The notes: a model not told the origin generated them from the letters alone. A DNA stretch of 64,000 bases from CAIWHR01 sp963724975 (GCA_963724975.1 CAVRXB010000011.1:558001-622000), one strand, 5' to 3'; shown: positions 10,635 to 20,031, counted from the first letter of the stretch. Made by a program: numbers and translations.

Positions 10635-10685
10635 CCGTAAAGATGGCGTCGAGCTTGTGTCGTTGCGTGTAAAGGCAGCGTAAAG
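10635..10685 (-). promoter_or_regulatory. Candidate KdpE operator upstream of the EIIA gene
   Basis: On the minus strand CTTTACGC (10678-10685) and CTTTACAC (10667-10674) form a direct repeat with an 11-bp period. A third half-site CTTTACGG lies at 10635-10642. The pair ends 78 bp before the EIIA start. The same pair with the same 11-bp period occurs at 20013-20031, about 76 bp before the first gene of the locus. The TTTACAC core resembles the T-rich KdpE site of E. coli. Assignment to KdpE is inference. Confidence 0.5.
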
Positions 10686-10688
10686 AAC

Positions 10689-11381
10689 TCAGATGTCCAA
10701 CCTGTAGCCGACCGCGGTCTCGGTCAGCAGGTACGTCGGCTGCGCCGGGTCGTCCTCGACTTTCTGCCGCAAGTGGCCCATGTGAACGCGAACGTAGTGA
10801 TCGTGCTCGACGTAGGCGGGACCCCACACCTCGCGCAGGATCTGGCGGTGCGTGAGCACGCGGCCGGCGTTGTGGATCATGAGCGAGAGCAGGCGAAACT
10901 CGATGGGTGTGAGGTGCACGGGCGCGTCGCGCTTGCGCACGGTGCGGCGGGTGAGGTCCACTTCCACGTCGCCGAAGCGGAACACGGCGCCGGCCGAGGG
11001 CGCCGCGTTTCCGCCGCGGCGCTGCGCGACGCGCACGCGCGCCAGCAGCTCGCCGACCCCGAAAGGCTTGGTGAGGTAATCGTCCGCGCCGGCGTCGAGC
11101 GCTTCGATCTTGTCCGTCTCCTCCGCGCGTGCGGACAAGACGATGATCGGCACCGAGGACCACGTGCGGAAGTCGCGGATGAACTCCACGCCGTTGCCGT
11201 CGGGCAGGCCGAGGTCGAGAATGACGATATCGGGCTTGCGCGTACCGGCGTCGAGCAATCCCTGGCGAATCGTTTCGGCCTCGACGATCTGGAAGCCTTC
11301 CGCTTCCAGCGCGGTACGCACGAACCGCCGGATCTGGCGTTCGTCCTCAACCAGCAATGCCACCGGCGCGCTATCGCCCAT
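10689..11381 (-). CDS. kdpE: KdpE, potassium-responsive response regulator
   Basis: A 230-aa OmpR/PhoB-family regulator. The receiver domain has acidic residues near the N-terminus (VEDE), the phospho-acceptor Asp56 (VILDLGLPDGNG), the switch region (VLSARAEETDK) and the conserved Lys in YLTKPFG. The winged-helix domain ends with EDDPAQPTYLLTETAVGYRL, which is typical of KdpE. It is phosphorylated by KdpD and activates kdpFABC when K+ is low or ionic strength is high. Its start overlaps the 3' end of kdpD by about 11 bases, indicating translational coupling. Confidence 0.95.
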   Translation of the reverse strand: MGDSAPVALLVEDERQIRRFVRTALEAEGFQIVEAETIRQGLLDAGTRKPDIVILDLGLPDGNGVEFIRDFRTWSSVPIIVLSARAEETDKIEALDAGADDYLTKPFGVGELLARVRVAQRRGGNAAPSAGAVFRFGDVEVDLTRRTVRKRDAPVHLTPIEFRLLSLMIHNAGRVLTHRQILREVWGPAYVEHDHYVRVHMGHLRQKVEDDPAQPTYLLTETAVGYRLDI

Positions 11382-14087
11382 GCTGTGCGGGTATCGGCGA
11401 CGCCAACGCTTCGTCCGGCACCTCCGGTGGCGAACCGAGCGGCAGTGTAAAGGTAAAAACGGCTCCGCCGGACGCCACGTTTGCGGCCGAGATCCTCCCG
11501 CGGTGGGCCTCGACGATCGCGCGGCTGATGGCGAGGCCGAGACCGACGCCGGGCGTCGACGATTCGCTCACGCCGCGGGAGAATTTTTCGAAGATGGCTT
11601 CCTCTTGCCCCTTCGGTATGCCCGGTCCGGTGTCGCTCACGCGCACGACGAGGTCCTTGCCCGCGACCTCGGCGGACACGGCGATCGTTGCGTCGGCCGG
11701 CGTGTACTTGGCGGCGTTCTCGACGAGGTTGTAGAGGACGCGCTCGATGAGTGTCGCGTCGAACTCGACGAGCGGCAGGTCCGCGCGGCACGCGAACGTC
11801 GACGCGGCGCTGGCCGAGCGCGGTCTTGGCGGCAAGGAGCGCGCTGCCGACCACTTCCTCGATCGCCTGCCACTGCTTGCGCAGCTTGACCTGCCCGCTC
11901 TCGATGCGCGCCATGTCGAGCAGATTGTTGACGAGAGCGGCCATGCGCCGCGCCTCGTGCGCGATCGCGAGCGCGATGTCGAGCTGCTCGGTTGTGAGCT
12001 CCGGCTTGGTAAGCGTCAGCGTCTCTCCGAGGCCCTGCAGCGCGGCCAGCGGGGTGCGCAGGTCGTGCGAAAGCGTCGCTAGCAGCGAGTTGCGCAACCG
12101 CTCGGATTCCATGTGCAGCAGCGCCTGCTGCGCGACTTCCACGTAGTGCACGCGCTCGAGCGCGATGGCGGTGAGCGCCGCGAACGTGTCGAGGTGCCGG
12201 CGTTGCTCGGGCACCAGCATGAGCCGCGGGTTCTCGGGCTCGATGACGAGGACGCCGCGCGTGCGCATCGGGGCGCGCAGCGGCAGGTACAGCGAGGGAT
12301 TGCCCGCGAGCGTATCGGTACCAGCACCCGCCGGCAACGACTTGTCGTAGGCCCACTGTGCGGCCCCGATATCGACCACTGGCTCGCCGTCGCGCGCGAC
12401 GGAAGTCGGGATGCGGCCCTCGGGATCGGCCACGAGCACGGCGACCTTCGCCTGGAACGTGTTGGCGATGCTCTTCGTCGCCGCCTCGACCACGTCCTCG
12501 GTGAGGAGCAGGCTCGACATGTCGCGCGCGAATTGATAGAGCGTGCGCGCACGCTCCTCGCGATACGATGCGATGCGCGCCTGGTAGCGCAGGCCCGCGG
12601 TCATCTGCCCGATCACGAGCGCAACTACGAGCATTACGACGAACGTGAGGAGGTACTGAACGTCGCTGACCGCAAAGGAAAGCTTCGGCGGCACGAAGAA
12701 GAAGTCGAACGCGGCGACACTGACGAACGCCGCCAGTACGGCCGGTCCGCGGCCCCACCTCAGCGCGACGCCGACGACCGTGAGCAGGAACAGCATCACG
12801 ATGTTGGCAAGATCGAACCACTGCGCGACGCCGGACGCGACAATGGTGGTGGCGACGCAGGCAAGAAATGCCCACAGATAGCGCACGCGCTTCTCGGTGG
12901 CGCGGGGATCCGGCTCGTCGATGCGCACGAGCAGACGCAACGGGCGGTACGCGGCCTACCTCGATCAGGTCGACGTCGGGCGCCAGCTCGCCGATCCGTG
13001 CCACCACGCTCCGATTCCACGGCCGCCACGGCGTGCGGAACGCGCGGCCGACGAGCACCTTCGAGCAGTTGTGCTCGCGCGCGTATTGCACGATCTGCGC
13101 AGCGGGATCGCCGCCTGCGAGGATCGCGGTCGTAGCCCCGAAGTCCTGCGCGAGCTTGACCGCGAGAAGAATTCTCTGCCGTTCGATGGTCGGCAACCGC
13201 TGCAGCGACGGCGTCTCGACGTAGACCGCCGTCCATTCGATGCCGAGCTGTCCTGCGAGCCTTGCCGCGTTGCGCACGACGTTCTCGTCGCCCGGATCGG
13301 GGCCGATGCAGCACAGCAGCGAATCCTCGGTCTTCCAGACGCGCTCGATCGCCTTGTCGGTGCGATACGTTCGCACGTCGTCTTCGACGCGGTCGGCGGT
13401 GCGGCGAAGCGCGAGCTCGCGCAGCGCCATCAGGTTGCCCTTGCGGAAGAAGTTCGTCGCCGCCCGCTCGATCTGCTCGGGCACGTACACCTTGCCTGCC
13501 GCCAGCCGTGCGAGCAGATCGTCGGCCGACACGTCGACCATCACGACCTCGTCCGCCTGGTCGAAGAACGCATCGGGCACGGTCTCCCACACGTTGACGC
13601 CCGTGATGCCGCCTACGACGTCGTTCAGGCTCTCGATGTGCTGCACGTTGAGCGTGCTGAACACGTCGATACCGGCGGCCAGCAGCTCGTCGATGTCCTG
13701 CCACCGCTTGGGATGACGCGACCCTGGAACGTTGGTGTGCGCGAGCTCGTCGACGAGGATCAGCGCGGGCCGGCGGGCGAGGGCGGCGTCGAGGTCGAAC
13801 TCGGGCAGCTTGTTGCCCTGATAGTCGAGCATCTTTCGGGGAAGAACCGGAAGCCCCGCGAGCAACGCCTCGGTTTCCTTGCGGCCGTGCGTCTCGAGGA
13901 GGCCTACCACGACGTCCTTGCCCTCGTCGCGCAGCGCGCGCGCCGCGGTGAGCATCGCGTAGGTCTTGCCAACCCCTGCGGAAGCGCCGAAATAAATGCG
14001 AAGGCGGCCGCGAAGTGCGGCCGCGTCCTGAGCCTTGACCTGCGCAAGGAGCTCGTCGGGATCCGGCCGGTCTGAGTTCACCGCCAA
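11371..14087 (-). CDS. kdpD: KdpD, osmosensitive K+ sensor histidine kinase (two frame breaks)
   Basis: About 904 aa when joined across two breaks (E. coli KdpD 894 aa). The order is N-terminal KdpD domain with Walker A (GASAGVGKT) and DELAHTNVPGSRH, a UspA-like domain, four TM segments (FLACVATTIVASG... LLTFVVMLVVALVIG), a GAF-like domain, HisKA with the phospho-His (LLATLSHDLRTPLAAL), and HATPase (NLVENAAKYTP, DTGPGIP, GVGLGLAI). Breaks are near 12945 (between UspA and the TM region) and 11810 (before the ATPase domain). The surplus is exactly two bases (2717 = 3x905 + 2). The Walker motif and catalytic His are intact, so the breaks look like sequencing error. It forms the kdpD-kdpE pair directly after kdpC. 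Confidence 0.92.
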
Positions 14088-14097
14088 GAGTATTGCG

Positions 14098-14673
14098 CTA
14101 CTTCGGTGGGCGGTCCAGTGCGAGGTTCAGCAGCACGACGTTGACCCGCGGCTCGCCGAGGACGCCGAACGTGCGCCCCTCGGTGTTCTGCTCGAGAAGC
14201 ACGCGCAAGGCGTCGGGTGACATGTTACGAGCTTTCGCCACGCGTGCCAGCTGGTACTCGGCCGCGGCCAGGCTGATGTGCGGATCGAGGCCACTCGCGG
14301 ACGCCGTGACGAGATCGGTCGGCACCGGCGCTGTGTTCCCAGGATCGGCCTCGCGCAGCGCCTTGATGCGAGCTTCGACGGCCTCGCCCAGTGCGGGATT
14401 GCGCGGGCCCTGATTCGAGCCCGACGACGCGGCGCCATTGTAGGGCTGCGGGGACGTGGCCGAAGGGCGGCTCCAGAAGTATTTCGGATCGTCGAAGGGT
14501 TGACCGATCAGCGCCGACGCGACCGTCTTGCCGTTCTGGGGGAACAGGCTTCCGTTGGCCGCGCTCGGGAACACCAGTTGCGCGATGCCCCATGTCAGGA
14601 GCGGATAGGCGACGCCGGTTAGCACGGTCATCGCGACCAGCATGCGAAGCGACGGAAGAAGGAAAGTAAACAT
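14098..14673 (-). CDS. kdpC: KdpC, potassium-transporting ATPase subunit C
   Basis: A 191-aa subunit with one N-terminal TM segment (LRMLVAMTVLTGVAYPLLTWGI). It shows the KdpC hallmarks FWSRPSATSPQPYNGAASSGSN, VTASASGLDPHIS and the C-terminal NVVLLNLALD. KdpC stabilises the KdpFABC complex and raises ATP affinity. It lies 10 bases after kdpB and 10 bases before kdpD. Confidence 0.96.
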   Translation of the reverse strand: MFTFLLPSLRMLVAMTVLTGVAYPLLTWGIAQLVFPSAANGSLFPQNGKTVASALIGQPFDDPKYFWSRPSATSPQPYNGAASSGSNQGPRNPALGEAVEARIKALREADPGNTAPVPTDLVTASASGLDPHISLAAAEYQLARVAKARNMSPDALRVLLEQNTEGRTFGVLGEPRVNVVLLNLALDRPPK

Positions 14674-14683
14674 GTGGAGATTC

Positions 14684-16768
14684 CTACGCCAGGTTCATCG
14701 CCACGAGCAGGACGTCGATGGCCTTGATGCCGACGAACGGCAGCAGGATGCCGCCGACGCCGTAAATCAGCATGTTCGTTCGCAGCACCTGCGCCGCGCC
14801 CAAGGCGCGGTACTTGACGCCCCGCAGCGCGAGCGGGATGAGCGCGGGGATGATCAAGGCATTGAAGATCACCGCGGACAGAATGGCGCTCTGCGGCGTG
14901 GCGAGGTGCATCACATTCAGCGCGTCGAGCACGGGATACGTGCTCGCGAAGGCCGCGGGGATGATCGCGAAGTACTTGGCCACGTCATTAGCGATTGAAA
15001 ACGTCGTCAGCGCACCGCGCGTCATAAGGAGCTGCTTGCCGATCTCGACGATCTCGATGAGCTTGGTCGGGTTCGAGTCGAGGTCGACCATGTTGCCCGC
15101 TTCCTTGGCCGCTTGCGTCCCGCTGTTCATCACGACCGCGACGTCCGCCTGCGCGAGCGCCGGCGCGTCGTTGGTGCCGTCGCCAGTCATCGCGACGAGC
15201 TTGCCGTCGGACTGGATTTGCCGGATGAGCTTGAGCTTCGCCTCCGGGGTCACCTCGGCGAGGAAGTCGTCGACGCCGGCCTCGGCAGCGATGGACGCCG
15301 CCGTGAGCTTGTTGTCGCCGGTGATCATCACGGTCTTGATGCCCATGCGGCGCAGCTCGGCGAAGCGCTCCTTGATCTTCGTCTTGACGATGTCTTTCAG
15401 CTCGATGACGCCCAGCACGTGTTTGCCTTCGGCGACAACGAGCGGCGTGGCGCCGCGCCGCGCCACTTCCTCCACCCGAGCCACGACTTCGTGTTCTACA
15501 TGGCCGCCCTGCAACGTCACCCAGTCGCGGATCGCATCGAGCGCACCCTTGCGCAATTCCCGGCCGCGGTACGTGACGCCGCTCATGCGCGTCTGCGCGG
15601 AAAACGGGATGATCGTGAACTGGCCGGGCTCAAGCGGCGGAGGCGTGAGTCCGAACGTGCGCTTGGCGAGCACGACGATGCTCTTGCCCTCCGGCGTTTC
15701 GTCACCGAGCGAGGAGAGGAGAGTGGCTTCCGCCAGAACTTGCTCCGTTACCCCTGCCACGGCGTGCAGCGACGACGCCTGGCGGTTGCCGAAGGTGATC
15801 GTTCCTGTCTTGTCGAGCAGGAGCACGTCGCAATCGCCGGCCGCTTCCACCGCGCGGCCGGACGTCGCGATAACGTTCGCACGCATCATTCGACCCATGC
15901 CGGCGACGCCGATGGCGGACAGGAGCCCGCCGATCGTCGTGGGAATCAGGCAGACGAGCAGCGCCACCAGCACGGTGATGGAGACGGGCGTGCCCGACTT
16001 CGCGACATCCACGCTGTAGATCGAATACGGCAGCAGCGTGACCGTCGCCAGCAGGAACACGAGCGTCATGGCGACGAGCAGGATCATCAGCGCGATCTCG
16101 TTGGGCGTCTTCTGCCGCTTCGCACCCTCCACCATGCCGATCATCCGGTCGAGAAACGCCTCGCCCGGGTTGACGTTGATACGCACGATGATCCAGTCGG
16201 ACAGCACGACGGTGCCGCCGGTGACGGAGTTGAAATCGCTGCCGGCGGCGCGGATGACAGGCGCGCTCTCGCCGGTCACGGCGCTCTCGTTGATCGAGGC
16301 CGCGCCCACGATGACCTCACCGTCACCGGGCACGAGGTCGCCCTGCTCGACCAGCACGATGTCGCCTTTGTGCAGCTGGCTCGACGGCGTGGCCGTCGTC
16401 GGCAGGCCACGCTCGGGGCGCGCGAGCTTCTTCGCGACCGTATCTTTGCGCGCTGTCTTGAGCGAGGCGGCCTGCGCTTTGCTGCGGCCTTCCGCAATGG
16501 CTTCGGCGAAGTTGGCGAAGATGAGCGTCGCCCAAAGCCAGATGGTGACTGCGAGGATGAAGCCGGCGGGGGCTTCACCTTGGCTTACCACGGCTTGGAT
16601 CCACAGGATGGTCGTCAGGATGCTGCCGATGTAGACGACGAACATCACCGGGTTGCGCCACTGGTAGCGCGGCGTCATGCGCACGAAGCTGTCGATCAGC
16701 GCGTGCTTCATGAGGTCCCGGTTGAGGAACCACGAGAGTGCGCTTTGCTTGGCGGCCAGAGTAGCCAT
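14684..16768 (-). CDS. kdpB: KdpB, K+-transporting P-type ATPase catalytic subunit
   Basis: About 694 aa, a class IA P-type ATPase. It has the actuator motif TGES (Ser168, the regulatory serine position), the phosphorylation motif DKTGT (Asp319), and the hinge motifs MITGDN and GDGTNDAPALAQADVAV. ATP hydrolysis here drives K+ uptake through KdpA. The frame is open further upstream, but AAGG lies 7 bases before the ATG at 16768, giving the start MATLAAKQ; an ATG at 16774 is also possible. It follows kdpA after 28 bases. Confidence 0.96.
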   Translation of the reverse strand: MATLAAKQSALSWFLNRDLMKHALIDSFVRMTPRYQWRNPVMFVVYIGSILTTILWIQAVVSQGEAPAGFILAVTIWLWATLIFANFAEAIAEGRSKAQAASLKTARKDTVAKKLARPERGLPTTATPSSQLHKGDIVLVEQGDLVPGDGEVIVGAASINESAVTGESAPVIRAAGSDFNSVTGGTVVLSDWIIVRINVNPGEAFLDRMIGMVEGAKRQKTPNEIALMILLVAMTLVFLLATVTLLPYSIYSVDVAKSGTPVSITVLVALLVCLIPTTIGGLLSAIGVAGMGRMMRANVIATSGRAVEAAGDCDVLLLDKTGTITFGNRQASSLHAVAGVTEQVLAEATLLSSLGDETPEGKSIVVLAKRTFGLTPPPLEPGQFTIIPFSAQTRMSGVTYRGRELRKGALDAIRDWVTLQGGHVEHEVVARVEEVARRGATPLVVAEGKHVLGVIELKDIVKTKIKERFAELRRMGIKTVMITGDNKLTAASIAAEAGVDDFLAEVTPEAKLKLIRQIQSDGKLVAMTGDGTNDAPALAQADVAVVMNSGTQAAKEAGNMVDLDSNPTKLIEIVEIGKQLLMTRGALTTFSIANDVAKYFAIIPAAFASTYPVLDALNVMHLATPQSAILSAVIFNALIIPALIPLALRGVKYRALGAAQVLRTNMLIYGVGGILLPFVGIKAIDVLLVAMNLA

Positions 16769-16796
16769 GTTCATGCCTTGGGTTCGAGTTGTGACG

Positions 16797-18605
16797 TCAT
16801 TGCGCGTTGAACAGCAGCAGGTGCTCGACGACGGGGCCGAGCGCCAGTGCGGGAACGAAAGTGAGCGCACCGACCGTGATCACGGTGCCGATCAGCACGA
16901 CGATGAATAGCGGCGTGTGCGTCGGCAGCGTGCCTCCGGAAGGTGGCACATGCTTCGCCGCGGCGAGCGCGCCGGCGAGCGCGAGCACGGGAATGGCAAG
17001 CCAGTACCGCGCAAACAGCATGCAGATGCCGAGCGCCGTGTTGTAGAACGGCGTGTTGGCGGAAAGACCCGCAAAGGCGCTGCCATTGTTGTTGCTGGCT
17101 GAGGAGAACGCGTACAGGATCTCGGAGAAGCCGTGCTCGGCGGGATTGGCCACGCCCGCCTTACCGGCATCGACGAGGACGCCGATTGCGGTTCCGCACA
17201 GCACGAGGAACGGCGGGATGAGGATCGCGATCGAGGCCATCTTGATCTCGAATGCGCCGATCTTCTTGCCGAGGTACTCCGGCGTGCGGCCGACCATGAG
17301 GCCCGCAACGAATACCGCGATGATCGCGAAAACGATCATCCCGTAGAGTCCCGAGCCGACCCCGCCGTAGACGACCTCGCCGAGCTGGATGAGCCACATC
17401 GGGATCATCCCGGCGAGCGGCATCATCGAGTCGTGCATGGAGTTCACGGAGCCGTTCGACGCCGAGGTCGTCGCCACTGCCCACAGCACGGAATTGGGGA
17501 CGCCGAAACGGACCTCCTTGCCTTCCATGCTGCCGCCGGGATTGGTAGCGGTTGCGACCTGATCGACGCCGGCCTTGGTGAGTACCGGGTTGCCGGGCGC
17601 TTCGAGCGCATACGCCGAAACGAGCAATGCGACGAACATGATCGTCATCGCCGCGAGCAACGCCCATCCTTGCCGCGTGTCGCCGATCATCTTGCCGAAC
17701 GTGTAGCAGAGCGCGGCCGGGATGAGCAGGATCGCAAGCATCTCGAGGAAGTTCGAGAACGGCGTAGGATTCTCGAACGGATGCGCCGAGTTGACGTTGA
17801 AGAAACCACCGCCATTGGTGCCGAGCTGCTTGATGGCGATCTGCGACGCGGCCGGCCCGAGCGGAATGGTCTGCTCGGTGGCGGTCGCCTTCTCGGTCAC
17901 AGGGTTGCCCTTGTCGTCCTTCAGCGGTTGTCCGTCGGGCCCGTTCTTGGGCGCGTCGTACGTGACGGGCTGCACGAGCGTCACGGTCGCGTATTTGTCG
18001 AACGTCTGCACGACGCCCTGGCTCACGAGCAACAGCGCAAGCACGAGCGACAACGGCAGCAGGATATAGACGGTCGAGCGCACGAGATCGAACCAGAAAT
18101 TGCCGATGGCGTTGACCTGCCTGCGCGTGAAGCCGCGGATCAGCGCGACCAGCACCGCCATGCCGGATGCGGCTGAGACGAAGTTCTGCACGCCGAGGCC
18201 GACCATCTGCGTGAGATAGCTCATCGTGCTTTCGCCGCCGTAGCCCTGCCAGTTGGTGTTGGTCGCGAAGCTCGTCGCCGTGTTGAACGACGAATCGGGA
18301 CTCACCGCCGCCATGTCCTGCGGATTGAGCGGCAGCCAGATCTGCAGGCGCTGCAGCGCGTACACGGCGAGCGCGCCGAGTAGATTGAACCACAGCATCG
18401 CGAGCGCGTAGTCGATCCACGTCATCTCGCGCGCGGGATCGACGCCGGCGCCGCGGTAGATAAGCTGCTCCAGCCAACCCCCGAGGCGTTGCGCGCGGAC
18501 AGCGCGGCCCTCGTAGACCGCGGCCATGTAGCTGCCGAGCGGCTTCGCGAGCAGCAGCAGGACGACGACATAGAGGGCGAGTTGCAACCAGCCTGAGGTT
18601 GTCAT
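16797..18605 (-). CDS. kdpA: KdpA, K+-binding/translocating subunit
   Basis: A 602-aa membrane protein of the KtrB/Trk channel superfamily. Filter-region segments are visible: NTATSFATNTNWQGYGGEST, GTNGGGFFNVNSAHPFENPT, and SASNGSVNS and NNGSAFAG in the later repeats. It is slightly longer than E. coli KdpA (557 aa), mainly through a loop around GPDGQPLKDDKGNP. It selects and takes up K+ for the KdpFABC pump. kdpF ends 13 bases upstream. Confidence 0.96.
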   Translation of the reverse strand: MTTSGWLQLALYVVVLLLLAKPLGSYMAAVYEGRAVRAQRLGGWLEQLIYRGAGVDPAREMTWIDYALAMLWFNLLGALAVYALQRLQIWLPLNPQDMAAVSPDSSFNTATSFATNTNWQGYGGESTMSYLTQMVGLGVQNFVSAASGMAVLVALIRGFTRRQVNAIGNFWFDLVRSTVYILLPLSLVLALLLVSQGVVQTFDKYATVTLVQPVTYDAPKNGPDGQPLKDDKGNPVTEKATATEQTIPLGPAASQIAIKQLGTNGGGFFNVNSAHPFENPTPFSNFLEMLAILLIPAALCYTFGKMIGDTRQGWALLAAMTIMFVALLVSAYALEAPGNPVLTKAGVDQVATATNPGGSMEGKEVRFGVPNSVLWAVATTSASNGSVNSMHDSMMPLAGMIPMWLIQLGEVVYGGVGSGLYGMIVFAIIAVFVAGLMVGRTPEYLGKKIGAFEIKMASIAILIPPFLVLCGTAIGVLVDAGKAGVANPAEHGFSEILYAFSSASNNNGSAFAGLSANTPFYNTALGICMLFARYWLAIPVLALAGALAAAKHVPPSGGTLPTHTPLFIVVLIGTVITVGALTFVPALALGPVVEHLLLFNAQ

Positions 18606-18618
18606 TGCACGGTCCCAA

Positions 18619-18711
18619 TCATTCGAATTTCTCCGGTTTGAATAACGCGATCACGAGGTAAACGAATACCACGATCGTGGCGATGCCGCTCAACCAATAG
18701 ACCCAGTTCAT
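18619..18711 (-). CDS. kdpF: KdpF, small stabilising subunit of the K+ pump
   Basis: A 30-aa single-pass membrane peptide starting MNWVYWLSGIATIVVF and ending ALFKPEKFE. The C-terminal LFKPE(K/R)F motif and location directly before kdpA identify KdpF, which packs against KdpA as a lipid-like stabiliser. The start codon overlaps the stop of the preceding 34-aa ORF (ATGA), so translation is probably coupled. Confidence 0.9.
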   Translation of the reverse strand: MNWVYWLSGIATIVVFVYLVIALFKPEKFE

Positions 18712-18812
18712 GGCCGGCTGCCTCCCGACAAGAGGTTGGCGCAGAAGCGCACCAAGCCCACCGAGGCCGCGAAGAACGCGACGATCAGGGCAACGTAGAC
18801 GATATCCATCAT
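18708..18812 (-). CDS. 34-aa single-pass membrane peptide preceding kdpF
   Basis: This peptide begins MMDIVYVALIVAFFAA and continues SVGLVRFCANLL before a short polar tail. It is one hydrophobic helix ending in Arg/Cys. AGGAG lies 8 bases upstream of the ATG at 18812 (the adjacent ATG at 18809 is also possible). The stop overlaps the kdpF start by ATGA. I recall similar small ORFs (hydrophobic helix then a 'LVR-C' pattern) before kdpF in other genomes, but know of no assigned function. A fifth small Kdp subunit or a translational coupler for kdpF are possibilities. Confidence 0.7.
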   Translation of the reverse strand: MMDIVYVALIVAFFAASVGLVRFCANLLSGGSRP

Positions 18813-18890
18813 GGCGAACGCTCCTGCGAGTACGTAATTGCCATTGTCACCGTGTCCGGGACGCCATTGTTGAGAGAGGTCAAGAGCTTG

Positions 18891-19697
18891 TCAAAACGTC
18901 TTCTGGACGTAGGCAACGAACTGGTTTGCCGACGTGTTATTGCCGAAGCGGTTGGTGTACGCTGCGCTCTCGGCATCGGTGCCGGTGCCGAAGATGCCGG
19001 CCGTCACCCCCCAGATCTCGGTTGAGACGCCGACTTTCCAATCGCCGTAGTCGTAAAAGCCGTTGTTCTTGAACCTCTGCTTGCCGACGTGACCAAATAT
19101 GGTCACCTTGCCGATTACGTCGTTGACTTTATCGACGATGTCATACGTCCCGTTGAGCTCCCAGTAATCGGAGCCGCGCGAGTCCGGGAAGCCGAACGTC
19201 TTGTTGTCGGCGCTGTAGCTGTATTTGCCAGTGAACCATTTCCACGTGAGCGCAGCGTAGACCTCAGTCGTGTTGGGTTTCGTGTAGCCGGACGGGTAGG
19301 TGCCTGGATACCAGTAATAGAGAACGCCGAGGTCGAGGACAAAGTCGGCGGGCAGGGACCACTTGTAGCCGCCGTAGAAGTCCCATTCGAGCGAGGCGGA
19401 GACGTCGGGATTGCCGTCCGACAGCCAAGAGATGTTCGACGCCCAGGTGCCGACGTAGAACCCGCTCTTGTGGCCAAGGTCGAAGCCGCCCTGCAGCGCG
19501 GGCTTCTCGTCGGTCTGCGAAATGCCGCGGAACACGTATTGGCTGTACAAGCCAACGTTGCCCGTGAATGTCCAGTTCGGTTCGGGGCCCGGCGCAGCAG
19601 CGGCGGGCGGCGAGGTTTGGGCCAACGCGCTTCCTGCGAGCAGCGCGACTACGGCAGCGGCCACAAGCGATGAACGGAGGCGAAGAGTTTTCGTCAT
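18891..19697 (-). CDS. TorF-like putative outer-membrane porin (TIGR02001 / Gcw_chp type) of the Kdp locus
   Basis: A 268-aa protein with a Sec signal peptide (SSLVAAAVVALLAGSALAQ). It has an aromatic-rich beta-barrel: NVGLYSQYVFRGISQTDEKPA near residues 48-68, then alternating strands ending in the C-terminal Phe of an outer-membrane barrel (FVAYVQKTF). The 'YVFRGISQT' motif is the hallmark of this porin-like family. It lies upstream of and on the same strand as kdpF-A-B-C, so it could supply an outer-membrane path for K+ under limitation; that is inference. Its ATG abuts the TAG of the upstream ORF with no gap. Confidence 0.85.
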   Translation of the reverse strand: MTKTLRLRSSLVAAAVVALLAGSALAQTSPPAAAAPGPEPNWTFTGNVGLYSQYVFRGISQTDEKPALQGGFDLGHKSGFYVGTWASNISWLSDGNPDVSASLEWDFYGGYKWSLPADFVLDLGVLYYWYPGTYPSGYTKPNTTEVYAALTWKWFTGKYSYSADNKTFGFPDSRGSDYWELNGTYDIVDKVNDVIGKVTIFGHVGKQRFKNNGFYDYGDWKVGVSTEIWGVTAGIFGTGTDAESAAYTNRFGNNTSANQFVAYVQKTF

Positions 19698-19937
19698 CTA
19701 GGCCGCCCGCCGCGGGGCGTGCGGAGACCTTACACTTTCACCGCGCAGAAGCGCGCTGCTGGCGTTGGCCTTCCGGAGCCCGAACGTGTTCGCGTCCTGA
19801 TCGACCATGCCTTCCGTATCCGACGGCTGCTTACGCCGCGGCCAGCTGCCCATGAGGATGCTGACGCAAAGCAACAGGACCAATATCAGCAAGAGCGCGA
19901 GCTCTCGCATGACGAGCCAATCTTGATAGCTGTACAT
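19698..19937 (-). CDS. 79-aa membrane protein at the head of the Kdp locus
   Basis: One N-terminal TM helix (LALLLILVLLLCVSILMG) is followed by a basic, polar tail with Arg-rich segments (WPRRKQPSD). AGAGG precedes the ATG at 19937 with about 6 bases between. A second ATG ten codons in (MRELALLLIL) is possible. The stop directly touches the porin's ATG, which supports a real coupled gene. I do not recognise the family. Confidence 0.6.
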   Translation of the reverse strand: MYSYQDWLVMRELALLLILVLLLCVSILMGSWPRRKQPSDTEGMVDQDANTFGLRKANASSALLRGESVRSPHAPRRAA

Positions 19938-20012
19938 GTGATGCCTCTTTAGCTTCGAGACGGAAACTTTAGGGCGATCACAGTAAAAACGGGATCAAGC
20001 TTTCCGACGGCC

Positions 20013-20031
20013 GTGTAAAGAATGTGTAAAG
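20013..20031 (-). promoter_or_regulatory. Candidate KdpE operator upstream of the Kdp locus
   Basis: On the minus strand CTTTACACATTCTTTACAC is an exact 8-bp direct repeat (CTTTACAC twice) with an 11-bp period, about one helical turn. It ends 76 bp before the start of the 79-aa ORF. The same arrangement occurs before the EIIA gene (10667-10685). It resembles the TTTACA-containing KdpE site known from E. coli. No unambiguous sigma70 -35/-10 pair was seen downstream. Confidence 0.55.

Noticed and set aside
15113..16810. 565-codon plus-strand frame opposite kdpB
   Set aside because: Antisense shadow of a complete KdpB in GC-rich DNA; Arg/His/Asp-rich low-complexity product.
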